Assembly: GCA_029931535.1 (NCBI GenBank)
Contig: JAQPZY010000580.1
Span: 1 to 64,000, forward strand
Length of the DNA stretch: 64,000 bases
Reading direction: 5' to 3'
Source of the DNA: Margaritifera margaritifera
Taxonomy: Eukaryota; Mollusca; Bivalvia; Unionida; Margaritiferidae
Made by a program: the position numbers and the translations under genes
In this document: positions 21,718 through 34,822 of the stretch, piece after piece
Layout: every line of letters begins with the position of its first letter
How positions within the stretch are numbered: the stretch's first letter is position 1
The notes under the pieces: model-generated
Told to the model about the DNA's origin: nothing
The model's input: only the letters and a program-made list of their open reading frames with translations
Database searches by the model: none

Positions 21718-22190
21718 ACGAGCAAAACCCAAAACACTTTTGTCGTACTAATGCACATACATTATTTTTAGTAAATGTACAGTGTACAACCTTATTTGAA
21801 TAATTAGGCTGCATCAGTGTTTGAAGTTATGACTAAATTACTTATAGATCATATTTGTACATTTAATTATTAGATTCGTGCCCTTACTCCTACTTAGTCC
21901 ATTGTTACAGAAGTGTAAATATTAGGAGATTTTGTATTGTCGCCATTTAACTTTAGAACTTACTCATTAGGTTTGCTTAAGGAAACAGAGTAGTATCTGA
22001 AACGATCTTATCTGGCTAAATTCGAAGTAATGTAAATCCTTGTCCAATCATATGCAAACAATGAATAGACCTTGATAATACTAATGGATAGCTGCAAGAG
22101 AAATACGTGCTTGACAAAAGATACAAATGCCATCTTACATAATCAATATCATTTATCTTTGATCTTGCAATTTAGGTCTGATGCCAGAAG
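21718..22190 (+). repeat. Duplicated intron segment leading into exon B
   Basis: Homologous to 19037-19340, as judged from several shared runs of 12-20 bp in the same order. It ends exactly at the exon B acceptor. Confidence 0.75.
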
Positions 22191-22288
22191 ACTGATTCTT
22201 CAAACTGCTGGGAACAATACCACTTCTAATGAGTATGAGAGTCCAAGAAGTTGCAGAGCCGAGGTTCATTCATATTTAGAACTCCAAG
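22176..22288 (+). CDS. Exon B: duplicate of exon A with one YxxL motif altered
   Basis: Flanked by acceptor 'ttgcaatttag' and donor 'caag|gtgcgt', phase 1 at both ends (113 nt). The product reads 'SDARRLILQTAGNNTTSNEY', then 'ESP' and, after a short insert, 'SYLELQ'. Alignment with exon A keeps the TxGNNxxSNEYES core and the final tyrosine motif. The first YxxL has become YESP, so the paired motif is broken while the second (YLEL) survives. Clear exon duplication. Confidence 0.58.
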
Positions 22289-22778
22289 GTGCGTCAGGCT
22301 TTTTCCACCATTCATTGATCATTGTTTGCTTTTAAAAGAAATACTATTTCGGTGTAAATATAACAAAGGGAATCATTGGTTTAATAGCCCACATTTGTAA
22401 TACATTCTGAATACACGGTTTATTATAACTCTGTATAGTTACATGTCTGCACGACCGTGCTTGCACAGTATTAGTTTGCACAAACCTGAATCGATTTAAC
22501 TTACGCAAGAATCATATATTTAATATATGGGTTTGTTTGATTTTTTAAAAATCGTTTTTCTGTGTCTTTGTCGCTTTTTATTTTTTATATTTTTTACATT
22601 ATATAAATATGTTAAATAAATCTGAGTTAACCTGCCCAGTGCATTAATGTCCGTTAAAAGCATAAGTAATGTAATTTATTTCGACGAAGTGTATACATAA
22701 GAGTTGCATTCAAATTTTCTAAAGAAATGTATACCTTATACTGTAAAGCATAACATCTCATTTTCTATATCGTTTCAG

Positions 22779-22815
22779 ATATTCCAGCAGGACCCAGAGA
22801 AGAAGCCACTGCTAG
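22779..22815 (+). CDS. Exon D: duplicate of short exon C
   Basis: 37 nt between acceptor 'atcgtttcag' and donor 'ctag|gtcagt', in phase 1 and out phase 2, coding 'D-IPAGPREEATA-R'. It pairs with exon B as exon C pairs with exon A. If the donor is not used, the frame continues about 10 codons to a stop, so it could alternatively be a terminal exon. Confidence 0.4.
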
Positions 22816-23608
22816 GTCAGTACGATATTTGTCATTCAGCGGTATTCAGATTTAGGTGTAACGTAAGAAGCCAACGTCGATATAAAAGATTGGGTATTTG
22901 TTTAAGAATTCAGACGGAACTCGGGTTATTGAGGGTACATGCCGCAGACAGGCGAACCTCCCAAGTGAGAGAAATTAACAGGGATTTATATAGATACCTG
23001 AGTGAGTGCCGTCAAACGATCTATTAGAAAACTTATTCACCTTCTTAAGCAACAAGGTTTATAAGTCAATTGCAGCAAATGCGAAAATCAAGCTGGTATT
23101 ATACAAACTAAATGAATTATTACATCTCCTATGAAATATAATACATGTAGACAGTGAGTAATAAATGGAGAAATAATGATCAGTCACAAGGGAAGCATCA
23201 CAAGTAACGAATCAATCAGCAGGTAAACAACATGTTATAAAAAGTACAGAATTGGATGGACAATCATATTTCTTAAGAGTCTAGATCCATTGGTATACTT
23301 CTTCCTCATCTATTTAGCTACTGCAGTGATTGAATAATTTAAACTTAGTCAAACTTGATATGATCATTGCCTGTAAGATAGAAAAAAAGAAAAACACAGA
23401 AAAAGTAAAAAGTACAATATGCAGCTAATGATTGTTTAAACATTACCTGGCTAAAAAGTATAAGAGATGTCTTTGACAATCATTATACCCGTAAATGCTT
23501 TTAATTTTTGCAAAACTTGGAGTGGATAGAGAGAAGCAAAGTTGTTTAAACGAATGCAACAAAGATTGTTATCACAGAGACAGATAAGTAGATAAATGGA
23601 TAAATATG

Positions 23609-23613
23609 ATATA

Positions 23614-23667
<54 letters not shown>

Positions 23668-23775
23668 ATATATATATAATATAAAATATTTAATATAATA
23701 TATAGATATAATACATATCTATATAGATAGATATAATAAATAGATGGATAGATATAGATATATATGAATATATGA
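23609..23775. repeat. Degenerating TA-rich microsatellite
   Basis: Pure TA at about 23624-23660, then TATAA and GATA-type variants to about 23775. Confidence 0.85.
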
Positions 23776-25015
23776 TATATGATCTAAATTAATGGTCCAG
23801 CACAATGCATAAAACAAAAGACAAGTAATAAGTCTAAACAGGAAAAATAAAAGCATAAAATGGCGCAGAACTACGATCGAGGTTACAATCTCAGTGGAAG
23901 TTTAAAATTAATTTCAGATCCACAAATATTAATGGAGATGTTTTAACTTTGTCTTCTATCCTCTTGGGACTGGCATATGTTGTACTTAACACCAATCACT
24001 CTCAAATAACTTTTGCTACAGTTTCTACTAAAATATTTAGACAAATATTTTATTTGCCTCTGCAGTCATACGTCCGATAAATGCCATTCTAAAGTCTAAA
24101 CTTCCTTCAATTTCATCTGCAGACTGCTTTTGCGGTTAAAAAATACACTACATAGATCAAATCTTATATATCACATGCAGCATATTGTTCAATTCTGAAA
24201 GTGCTAACTGATTTCAATACCTTTTACTTTTATACGCTGTAACTAAAGTTCATGTTCCAAACTCTTCAGGATATGTTTGCTGCAATCATTGAAATTGTAT
24301 GTAGCATGCTTTGATACAATGGCTGAACGTATACCGAAATAAATACACAACTCAATCATTTCGTGCGTTTTGCTGCGAATATGTATTCTTCTTAATCCCT
24401 CATATATCATTTTTCTAAATGTCCAGATTTTGTGTCCTCCTTCTGACAATGCGGCGGTAACTGATTTTGGGTGATTTAGTAATGCTCCTGAAAGTTTACA
24501 TTTATGGTTACATAATTATACCACAATCGGAATTGCTACGAACGATAGATGTATATTTGTTTGTATATGTGCAATGCACAACATATACTGCGTATTTTTT
24601 AAATGGTCCAGGTTCCAGATATATATTAAAATTGGAAGTTTCTGTGACATTTAATACTGAGTTTCTATGAAAATATAATCTAAATTTACTTTACACCAAT
24701 ACAAATCCATTCTGAAGTCACCACATTGGACACTCAGTTTTAAAATATCTATGTGATATTGTTGCCCACCAATTAGAGTTCAGATTTATTTCAAGGTAGT
24801 AAGTAATGTAACAGTCTGTGGGGAATGTGAGAAAATATTTAAAAAACGTTTTGTATTTGATTCCACAGGTTTCAGTAGTTTTATATTCCACAAGTAATAT
24901 CAACGGATTGTATCCACAATAAATGCCTACCTTAAGATCTTATTAGCATTGTATCATAGGCGTTTCACTCTCACTTTTCTAGACCTGTACAATTCAATGC
25001 CTAAGAACAAAATTA
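23776..25015. other. Intron or intergenic, nothing recognised
   Basis: AT-rich; short ORFs only, with no supported splice signals. Confidence 0.35.

Positions 25016-25018
<3 letters not shown>

Positions 25019-25093
<75 letters not shown>
25019..25093. repeat. (TA)n microsatellite
   Basis: About 37 uninterrupted TA units. Confidence 0.95.
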
Positions 25094-25095
<2 letters not shown>

Positions 25096-28000
25096 TTATA
25101 TCACATTCAAATGTTCACATCCACAAGCAAGATCAGCATTTCAGCATCTGTCAATTATATTTAAAACTACTTCAATAAAACAAACTGAATAACAGTAGAG
25201 TCCATTTGAGTTGTAAGTAGGGAATAATGTCTTTACTTGTCAGAGCCATTAATCATTAGTGAGGTCTATTAAAGGCTTGCCGCAGGGAAAGCGATTGACA
25301 AACCAGGGAGTGCAGATGAGTTTTTGCTAAGCTTTTATGATAATGTAAAAGGATAAATAGTTCAATATACATGCAACATAGTTAAATATATATTGAAATA
25401 TTTCTACTTAAATAAAATAAACTGATGAGGCAATACTAAACGATGTGAAAAAAATTACAACTCTCTTTATTACGTGATGAAACTAGAAAAGAATTAAGGG
25501 AGTGATACAAATATAAAAGCAAAAAACCTAGAGATTCACTTAGTAAGTGAAAGTACAAGAAGGATGTTCGAAAAGATTGAATATTTAATACTACACATAT
25601 TAAAAGACTAACCATTCAGAGGAAAATCTTACACAGATTTGCCTAAACGGGTAAAGAACAAAACAGTTTATATCAATATTTGAAATAAAATGACATTAGG
25701 TGTACATTTTATGTTGCGTAATTTGTTTTGAACACAGCAACTGATACTGTAGACGCACCATCAAAATGCGTTTTGAACAGTTACGTGAAATACCTTTAGG
25801 AAAAATGAAATTCAATTTGATATATCTGCACATGTGTATGAAAATTGAAAGGGGAGGACACCTGTATGGGGGGAAATTATATAAAACATCTCAGAATAAT
25901 TGAAATTGCAATAGAGAGACGCGTTGACATATTGATCATCTGTCAATTTAGTGCTAATGATGACTACAAAAGTGGAAGATACTTTCACGTTGTAATACAA
26001 TGTTGTTGTTTTTTAACTCGTCTCATCACAGACAGATATATCTGGAAACAATGATTGATTTGTATTGTTCTATAGGCCTGAAAATTTATTCGAACAACAA
26101 ATAGTATGTGACAGTGTAAATAACTCAATAAATATTATACCTGTCATACAATTCAAGATTTAACAGGATACGTAAAAAGTCCCATATATTATTTATTGTC
26201 ATATGGAAGTATGGTCGTACCATTTACACAAAAATGTATCAGTGATATGCAACAATCTGACATATTCTGAGAATGCTAAAAGTTAAATGCATTCCATCAT
26301 GGAGGCTTTGTATACCTCAAATCAATCCACAAAATATACAAACAATATTTACAGGGGCACAAAATGATTTGATATATATTCATCATGCGTTGTGCAAAAG
26401 TGCAACATTAGTATATGAAGCATTAAGACCAAAAATACAAAATATCTGGGATTGACAGACGAAGATGAAAATTTTTATTAGTTTAACAAATATATGTTAC
26501 GTCTGTGAGCGAGAAATATTTAAAAACAAAGTTCTGGATCATTCTTGCTTGTTGATGACTTTTGATTAACGGACGGTTAAGAGAACAGCTGTCTAAAATA
26601 AAAGCGATGAAAAGTTCACAGAAATCTTGAAACAATGTAGAACAATGCAGTCTGAATATTTGAAGAAACACATTTAACTATACGAATACACGGTTAGCTT
26701 TAAAGGTTTAACGAAACAGCTGTTCCACCTAAAGACAAGTTTTCCTCCTCACTGAACGAGTCATATATATCGCTTGCGATTATTAGTATGTTCATGATGT
26801 TATGAAACACCTCATCCTTCAAACACGTATAGATCTGAACGACTATTATATAAAGAAAAAGGAATTGATGCCATGTGACATATTTGAGGAGTTGAGTAAT
26901 ATCTTCATGAAAAATTAAAACCTAGACGTATATATTATTACAGTTCTAGATTAGTACATAATGCCTCCTTAAATATATAGGGTGTTTTTTGAGCGTTTTA
27001 TGTAGACAAATACATGTTCTCAGTGAGACTGGAATAAGACAGTGAAGTAAGTGGTGTAATTAGCATACATGCCATATAGGTACGCTGAAGCAAATAATTA
27101 ATGTTACAAATAAAAAAGATGGTAAGCTAAAATAAATTATGGTCACATCTACGTCGTTGAGTACGAACCGTCAAGGTCAATTTCATTCTTTAAGGATCTA
27201 GATTCTGACAACCTCTATGCGTACGCCAGAAACAAATGTATGACTGTAGTAATCAAACAAACTTGATGGGCAACTGATTAAAAAGTTAGATGAATATAAG
27301 CATATTTATTTAAAATAGCAGATTATTATGACTATGACATTAGCTCCATTTTAGAAGGAGATTCAAGTCCACCTGAAGAACCATTTTAAAGACTACCTGA
27401 TAGCTCCAGACAAATACATTGCCAAGAAAATGACTTATCAGACTTTCAGAAGAAGTTGATTCATGATTACAAGAGCACAGAAACAGAAACATGAAATGTG
27501 TGATGGACATTGACAAATAGAACTACGTTTTTCACTACAGAAACTCAGAGTTTTGCATACAGTTGGATTTATAATAATATAATAAGAATATAATAAGCTA
27601 GCGCAGCCGTTTTAACTCGAAAATGTTCCAAACAGAATTATATTTTAGAGAGTACGTTGTATTTCCTTTGTACTCTGGTGGGTTCAGAATTGATATATCT
27701 GAATTAAGATCAACAATTGGACAGAAATGGTGTTTAAAGGTAATTTTAGAACCAATAAAAATCTTGAAACAATAATAGAAAAGAAAAATATTATTTTATT
27801 AAAAGATTTTGTCTTTTAATACGAAATCTGACGTTTACTGCATTTAGTTAATTGAAAATATAGTTACTCGCACGTTGATCTGTACCTGCAACTGACGTTT
27901 AATTTTGATTTCAATAATATCTCTGATTTTTTGCTTTCAAATCTTTCTCTTCTTTATCAGCACCCCATCCTCAAACGATAATAATAATATTAATAATAAC
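25094..28000. other. Intron or intergenic, nothing firmly recognised
   Basis: AT-rich. One weak exon-like point near 27355 has acceptor 'ccattttag' followed by an acidic frame 'GDSSPPEEPF' and a stop. It resembles the tail exons but is too short to call. Confidence 0.35.
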
Positions 28001-28004
28001 ATTT

Positions 28005-28005
28005 G

Positions 28006-28059
<54 letters not shown>

Positions 28060-28060
28060 T
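28005..28060. repeat. (ATA)n trinucleotide microsatellite
   Basis: About 18 AAT/ATA units, giving poly-Ile and poly-Asn-type frames. Confidence 0.95.
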
Positions 28061-28299
28061 ACCTATTATTATTAATGATAATGTTTGTATTATTTCTGAA
28101 TCCCTCCTCCTTAATGAATATTAATATATTTTCATCATTATAACAATAATTGTCATCATCTTCATTATTGTCAGCATCATCAACATAAGCTAATTTATTA
28201 TTCCTCAAGTGTTTTTCTATTCTGAGTTTCAGAGGAAAGCAGTTTGTACGAGAATAAACTATAGATTCATGAAAATATCTCCGCCTCTATAGTTATTGC

Positions 28300-28600
28300 T
28301 ATGCAGCAATGATGCTAACCTAAACTAAAAAATGGCTATCTTGACGGCCATCCGAAAAATGTTCATCTGGCTTCTTCTCCTGAACGGATGGTGTTATCAA
28401 CATTAAATTTTCATTAAAAAACCACACTGTCAAAATGTAGCTGGTTTGGGATGAAAATGATCTTCGTCTGACCTCCAACATGGCACCATCGTGGCGATCT
28501 TGAAGATATTGTTATTAATATTCCTCTTGCATGAATAGTGGCATTCACATAGGGTTTTAATAAAACACTTTTTGCAATAATTAAATGCTTCTGAAGGAAA
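28300..28600 (-). repeat. Family B repeat, inverted copies
   Basis: The reverse complement matches the about 140-bp B unit of 42-46 kb. The segments are 'gacctccaacatggcacca', 'gtggcgatcttgaa', 'gaatagtggcattcacat' and 'agggttttaataaaa'. Two adjacent diverged units lie at about 28315-28420 and 28430-28580. Confidence 0.6.
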
Positions 28601-30090
28601 ATGGTGCAGATCGTAACCACCAATACATCTACACTTTTGTAGAGGAGTCTTGTCAACCAGACCTAATTGACCTTTGAGTCAAGTCAAATGGATTGCTTGA
28701 ATATTTGTGCTTCACTGAGCTTATGAACACAGTGATTTGTTCACATTCAAGTGAATTTTGACCAGATTTTAGTTACTTGTATTCCAATGAACAAGTTGAT
28801 AGTCAGCACTTTGAAACTGAGGTTAAGGTCAAAGACATTGACTCAAGGTTTTTAGCTGTACTGGCTTGTAAATATGATAGCCCAAACACGTCAGTACCTT
28901 GTAATACAAACGAAACTCAAGTCTCGTTAAAAGTTTGTTTATTTTATTATGTTTTAAAGTTTATGCCATTTTTTCATTTCAAGTTATGTTGAATAACATG
29001 GTTCTCTTCAAATATAGTTTCCGATGTTAGAGAAGATGATCAATACACGTACTTTATCATAACAATTGAATTTGTGGAGTAAATAGTTGTGGAAAAACAT
29101 TGTTTGCACTAATACAGACTGGATACGGAGATTCTTTTGTTCACATAGTTATCATTTGTATAACTAATTTGCTGATTTTAATTCTATATATTCTATATAG
29201 ATCATATGGCCGGAGTAAATTTATTTAATGGTACTTCGTCTCGGGATTGAATGATCAATCTTCGTAAACCTCAATACTAAATTCTTTTGCATCGCGCAAT
29301 GTATGATTTCTTTACAAACGTTCTTTACGTGTTTATCCCTCTTGAATGAATAGTGTTTGGATCTCATTCCCAGAAACGCTCTAATTGGTGTGCTGGTCGG
29401 TTCATCTTTAAAACCCCATGTATCTTTGTGTTCACGTGTGGTAAACCAAACAAGTTGTCTTTTGGATAGTCATTATTGTCATAAAAGTTAATATTATCCT
29501 TAATGTCATTCTAGAAGCTTTTAGTCTCATCATAATGAATATGTGTCAGTCATGAATGGTTCCATTATGTCAACTGGTTTGTTTTCAACTTGCTGTAATA
29601 GAATGTATACATCAGCCATCGTGATAACTCGAATGCTGTAAATTCAGCATAGATGGGTCACGCTAATTTTATTTGTTTGTTTTTCAGGATGACTAACACC
29701 AAATGTTAATTTTGTTTTCTTTGCTAATGAGATGTCCCTTTTATCTTGTATTTACATCTTTTCATCTGTACATATGTTTGTTGTTCTCATATCAAATTAT
29801 CCATATTTTACTGAATATAGCGTTATTCATTATTTTAAACAAGTTCTTATCGAAAGTATTGTTATCATGTTGTCTCAAACTGTTATTTAACTCGATGTGA
29901 GGTCTTAGATACGGTTGCTGTTTCAGAATGTCTGCTCTGCGTGTACAGTTTTAGATTTTTGTCGTGAACGACATACTTGTTTTCTTCTTCGGAGTACATA
30001 ACAACTTAGGAACTGGTCATTTAGTAATGTTACCTTCTTCAATGATTTGTTCTTTTACGTGAGATAATTATTTTTGCCTGAAATTAATTT
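28601..30090. other. Intron or intergenic, nothing recognised
   Basis: AT-rich. A stretch near 28690-28860 has 'gaggttaaggtcaaagacattgact'-like sequence of unknown repeat type. No exon supported. Confidence 0.35.
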
Positions 30091-30095
30091 CACAG

Positions 30096-30180
30096 GCGCA
30101 AGTGATAGTCCTCGAAATAGTCATGCAGATGATTTGGAATCTCCAGATCAATTCGAATTATCGTCTGGAATGTATAGCAA
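30096..30180 (+). CDS. Exon E: candidate tail exon of the same gene
   Basis: 85 nt between acceptor 'taatttcacag' and donor 'agcaa|gtttgt'. It enters phase 1 and leaves phase 2, the same phases as exons C and D. It codes for a polar acidic segment, 'ASDSPRNSHADDLESPDQF' followed by 'ELSSGMYS'. The phase match means it could join exon A or B directly in place of C or D. Composition is that of a disordered cytoplasmic tail. The donor is not strong, so confidence is moderate. Confidence 0.42.
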
Positions 30181-33020
30181 GTTTGTATCTACCCATTTAA
30201 TTTCCTTTTCAGTTACGCATCTGAAGTCTGTTGCATGCAAATGTTCTCAGGTTGCCTATTTATAAAGGTTATTATGCTCAGGTACATTTTGAAGGACTTT
30301 GGTTTTCCCTCACGAAACACCCCATCATCTTTCCATCTTCAACACAGAATTCGTGATATGCATTCATGTATCGGTTGGGAACCATACTGACGCAACCCCT
30401 TATTCCTAGCACTGTAAACACAGAAAAGCACAACAGAAAGGTCACAGTCCATCAAAGTTTCCAGTTCAACACCAGATATTCTCAAACTTGAGTTTGTGCA
30501 AGAGCCGGATCCCAATATTAACGTACCAGGTCTATTCATTTTCTTTTTTCGAAACTCTTAAGAAATGTCACAAATCATTAAAGTGATTTTCATGACATAG
30601 TGGTCGTGGAGATCTCTGAGCGGTATTAGATTAAAGTGTGACGTTGCAGCTTTAACGTATTTGTAGTCGTTATTAAACATGTTAAATCTGAACAGTGACA
30701 GATACCCCTTTTCTTTGGGGGGGATAGTTGTTTTATCGAAACGTTTCAAAATTATCGAAGCAGTAATGAGTATAGATGTCCATTCTCAAGGATTTAGTTT
30801 GCATTGTACCTCAGGTGAAAACATTGTCGTATGTTTTAATACATTACAATTGCACAAAATGTACATATTGTATCGTCTATGTTTGGAATAATTTGTAAAT
30901 TCATTCCCATGGTATTGATTCACCAGCTCCTTAATAAAGAAGTCTGAATAGTAATATCAGATTGTGTGTGAACAAGAAGTTGAATTTGAAGTTTAGATTG
31001 CACTTGATATTTGCAGAATTACTGTAATTACTGGATAAGTGATCATGGTCGCTAACTAAAATCTTTTTGTATCACAAATGTGAGAACTGTTTCTTAATTT
31101 GAAGTGCGTTGAATTGGAGAACCAGATTTGAACTCATCGTTGACAAGTTTTGGAATCTTAGTCATACAGTTGTAACAATATGAATTCAATATGTACCTCT
31201 GTAAACTACTGTGTCATAACTCTTGTCACTTGTTTAAGGTACAAGCGAAAACCTTATGGTATGTGTTTTGCTCTCTTCGCAGTTCAGCTTTGCTGCGGAT
31301 CCTCTGGAAAACATTTCTTTTGGCAGTGAGTCTCTGATATTCAGAATATATCTGCCTGGTGCTTGCACTAATACAATTTTGTATCTGTGGTACGCAGCAA
31401 GGACATTTCGTGCATCCATTTCACTGCCTTTCGTTATATTTATAGATCTTGAATTATGGTCATATTATATGTATTCAGCTTCTTCTACATCTTGACCTAA
31501 CCATTTCAGTTAGTTTGAGCATTAAGTCCAACTGTACTTTTTAAAGATACAAATTGTCGAATTATTCGAATCATGAATTTATTTGAATATTGTTCAATGT
31601 CATTGAAAAATTATCACAAATCTTAATTATTCCCGCCATAAAATTTATGCTCCTTTATATTTCTTTTAAAGTAATCTCAATGTGCTCTTTCAACGATTTT
31701 GTTTAACATTTGCTTATTCATACAATTTTATTTGTTTCCATTTGGAAGACATATTAATGGAGCTGGCAATTTCTTTTCTGACTTGCTTTGGAATCAGTTT
31801 ATGTATTGTAGAAATCTTCACCATTGATTTATTTAAATAGTAATATTGGGTCGACATAAATAAGAACAAATGTAAGGTTTGTATTTGTATGGAAAGACAG
31901 CAAAATATAAAACTATGTTATCAGAGCAGCTAAAAACATATACAAATATAGTGAATACAGTAATATGCATGTATATGGATAATTTCATCATTCATATTCA
32001 TAATTGGTTGTGTCCCAAATGATCATGTGTTCACACCGCTACGATAAGTTATTCACTCCAAACATGCATCAGTTATGAGCAGTTGTCCACTTTTAAATGG
32101 GTGCCCACTATGATCAAATATTTTTCATTAGGCATTGCCCAATAGCTGACTCCTTAAAAAATAAACTAGGTCTAGCTTCTACAACAATATCTAAATCTAG
32201 TTTGTCAACCGATGTGCTGACAAAAGTTTGATCACCCTATTCTATACAGACTTGCTGTCTTTAAGCCCACGTATCGCTGGTATATATATATTTTTTTCCT
32301 ACATTTTTAATGCATTTTCTTTTTCTCTTAAAAGTTAATCGAAAAGTTGACGAACGTAATTTCTTCATATCATATACAGGCTTGGTGTGTGCAAATGCTG
32401 GTATGTGGTTCTATTTTATTCGATCATCTAAAAGATTTTGCTGTATATTTTTGCCATTATTTATATTATGTACCTTTTTTATTTTGCGCTCCACTCAATT
32501 CACAATCAACAAACTTGTATGTGGTTCAAGGACTCGATAGTATTTTTGTTTTATACAACAAATGTAGATGCTACTTTTGTTTTGTAAAAATATGAGACTT
32601 TACAATTTAAAATGTTTTAAGTGGTCTATAATTTGTTCATTTCTATATTAGTTGAAGCAAACGAATCATGCAAAGACGCCTATTATGGGATTTGATCTAA
32701 AACAGTTCGATTTTAACTCATGCAACGAAACAGTTCTATATAGTATTTCTTAAACGTGTAAGCTAATCTTCTCTGTGTACGTTTTAATGCCTCTTAAATA
32801 TATTTATATTTGAATATTTTGCCTCGTTAGATTTCTGCATTCTTCATATTCTCCAAGATTACTTGATGCAAATATAAAATCATTTTCCGTATTGGTCGTC
32901 AACAATAAGTATCTCTGTGAGGACAATTATCCTCGAGGGATCTGACAGTATGTACAAATTACGATATCAGTTTTGTCTTTTATGCATGAATATACGAATA
33001 TGTAAATGACATGTTGGGAT
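30181..33020. other. Intron or intergenic with one weak exon candidate
   Basis: A segment at 31283-31325 lies between acceptor 'ctcttcgcag' and a strong donor 'gca|gtgagt'. One frame reads 'FSFAADPLENISFGS'. Phase does not single out a partner exon. The remainder is AT-rich with no further support. Confidence 0.25.
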
Positions 33021-33039
33021 TTTTAAACCCTTACAATTT

Positions 33040-33240
33040 TCCCACTGGGCTCTGAAAATGTTTCACGAAAAAAAATGGAGCAAGATTATGGCCAGGTGAG
33101 CTAACAAGAGGCCCATGGGAACCTGAGATTGTTCACCTGTTTAACATCTGCAGCAGTAAAAGCTGTCTTGAGAGATGACCCCTTCTGCCAAAAGAAGTGG
33201 TTGCTCAAGACAAGTGGTCTCTCAAAACAGGCCTGTGCAT
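33040..33240. repeat. Dispersed repeat segment with 'aggtgagcta' end
   Basis: It carries 'ggccaggtgagctaacaaga' and a 'gtggttgctcaagacaag / gtggtctctcaaaaca' direct repeat. The 'ggtgagcta' motif recurs at the end of a C array near 54243, suggesting a shared element edge. Confidence 0.45.
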
Positions 33241-33664
33241 GAGGGCCATATTCATGGTCAAAATTCAACTGGGTTTAAGAAGGAAAAATATATATAATTA
33301 TTGTACATATAGTTTTTTCTTTCTTCATACAGTTCTTGTTATAATATTACATGAACTCATATACATTTGTTTTTATATAGAAGTAAAAAATACATCAATC
33401 ATAATCATTTTAATTTTTATTTAAGTTCATGTGCATATGCATTACAAGGTTATATACATTACAAGGTTATATGCACTTCAAGGGTAGCAATAAAGTAACA
33501 CTTGTTATCCTGTCCATAAATTGTAAAGTCATGTACACTAACATTTACTCAAGAAATGTATTTACAGCCAAAAGCCAAAACCTAAGTCACCCACAAAATA
33601 AATGATATATGGATCAACTCAACAAGCAAACAAATGTAACAAATGTGCTAAGGTGACCTGATTA

Positions 33665-34445
33665 CGACATTTTTGGCCATGGCACGTGTTTTATTGTATT
33701 TGTCAAATCCAAGTGATCCTGGCAAAGAAATCAGGGCCATCAGGATGCTTCCTGTTGAAATTTCTAAGAATACTTTTGATTACATATGTTATGAGAACAA
33801 CCGTTTCAAGGTTTCTCTAGATTTTGTACCTTCATTAATATCTGATGGCACATCAGCATCATTTATCAAAAATTGAGAGATCCCATTGCCAGGTCACTTT
33901 ATGTCTAAGTTGACCACAATCTGCTCAGTAGTTTAAAAAAAAAAAACTAAGTTGTGTAAATGTGTTCCTATTTTAGCTCCTGCAGACATATTTGATGGCA
34001 GAATAGCGCCATTAATTTTCTTTACATCTGAAATGTGTTAAAGCTTGGACACTTTTCTGTCAAATCTGATCAAAGTCTGTTGTGCAGGTTTTTTTGAAAG
34101 AAGTTAATGAAGGCTTTTCATTTTTAGTAACAGCACCCATATCTAATGGCATATTGGCATAATTTGTACAAACTTAAAAGCCCTTCATGCAGAATGCTTT
34201 CTGTAAAATTTTGTCAAATTCTGTTAAGTGGTTTTTGACAAGAAGTTGTTTAAAGGATTTTCCAGTTTTAGTAATGGCAGACATATCTGATTTTAAATTA
34301 TGATCATTTGTGTAAATCTTAAAGCCCTTATTACCATAATACTTTATGTCTGATTGATCAATTTCTGCTGAGCAGTTTCTGACAAGAAATCATTTAATAG
34401 TTTTTCTATTTCCAGCAACGGTAGCCATATCTGATTTTGGTCAGT
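33665..34445 (+). repeat. Family C tandem array (about 147-bp unit), five or so copies
   Basis: The marker 'atatctgatggca' recurs near 33840, 33990, 34141, 34287 and 34428, giving periods of about 141-151 bp. Each unit continues 'catttgtacaaacttaaaa', 'cttcatgccaggatgctttctg', 'aaattttgtcaaattctg' and 'agcagtttttgacaagaagt'. The array opens with a distinct leader ('catatgttatgagaacaac') also present at the start of the 48.95-kb array. Confidence 0.8.
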
Positions 34446-34646
34446 ATATGTGACCCAAATAAACAACACTGTACACATCAGAATAAGTTATCTACTCATA
34501 TAAACCCATATAAAATGATAGGAAATTAAAATCTGAATAAAAGAAGATAAAATGTTTTCTTTGAAGCATTTAATACACTTCCAAATAAAAAAATTGCTGG
34601 TAGCCTTATCACTGTCACATGCAAGCCTGCATGCATATGCACACAT

Positions 34647-34674
34647 GTGCACACACACACACACACACACACAC
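34647..34674. repeat. (CA)n microsatellite
   Basis: Fourteen or so CA units. Confidence 0.95.
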
Positions 34675-34716
34675 AATCACAACCAAGTCAGCAATAAAAA
34701 AGAAAAATACACAAAG

Positions 34717-34722
34717 TTTATT
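34717..34722 (-). terminator. AATAAA poly(A) signal
   Basis: A minus-strand hexamer about 100 nt downstream of the stop codon at 34823. Confidence 0.5.
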
Positions 34723-34822
34723 TCTTTAAAATCCATTGGACACTGAAATACAGTATTAACTTGCAGTTGCAGACTTTACTGCTCTCAATAGTTCATTGGA
34801 GGGTTTCAAGGTGATGCAACTG

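Noticed and set aside
28000..28210. Asn/Ile-rich minus-strand ORF
   Set aside because: Generated by the (ATA)n microsatellite.
30339..30539. 66-codon minus-strand ORF of moderate composition
   Set aside because: No acceptor, donor or poly(A) signal in workable positions; not a known family.
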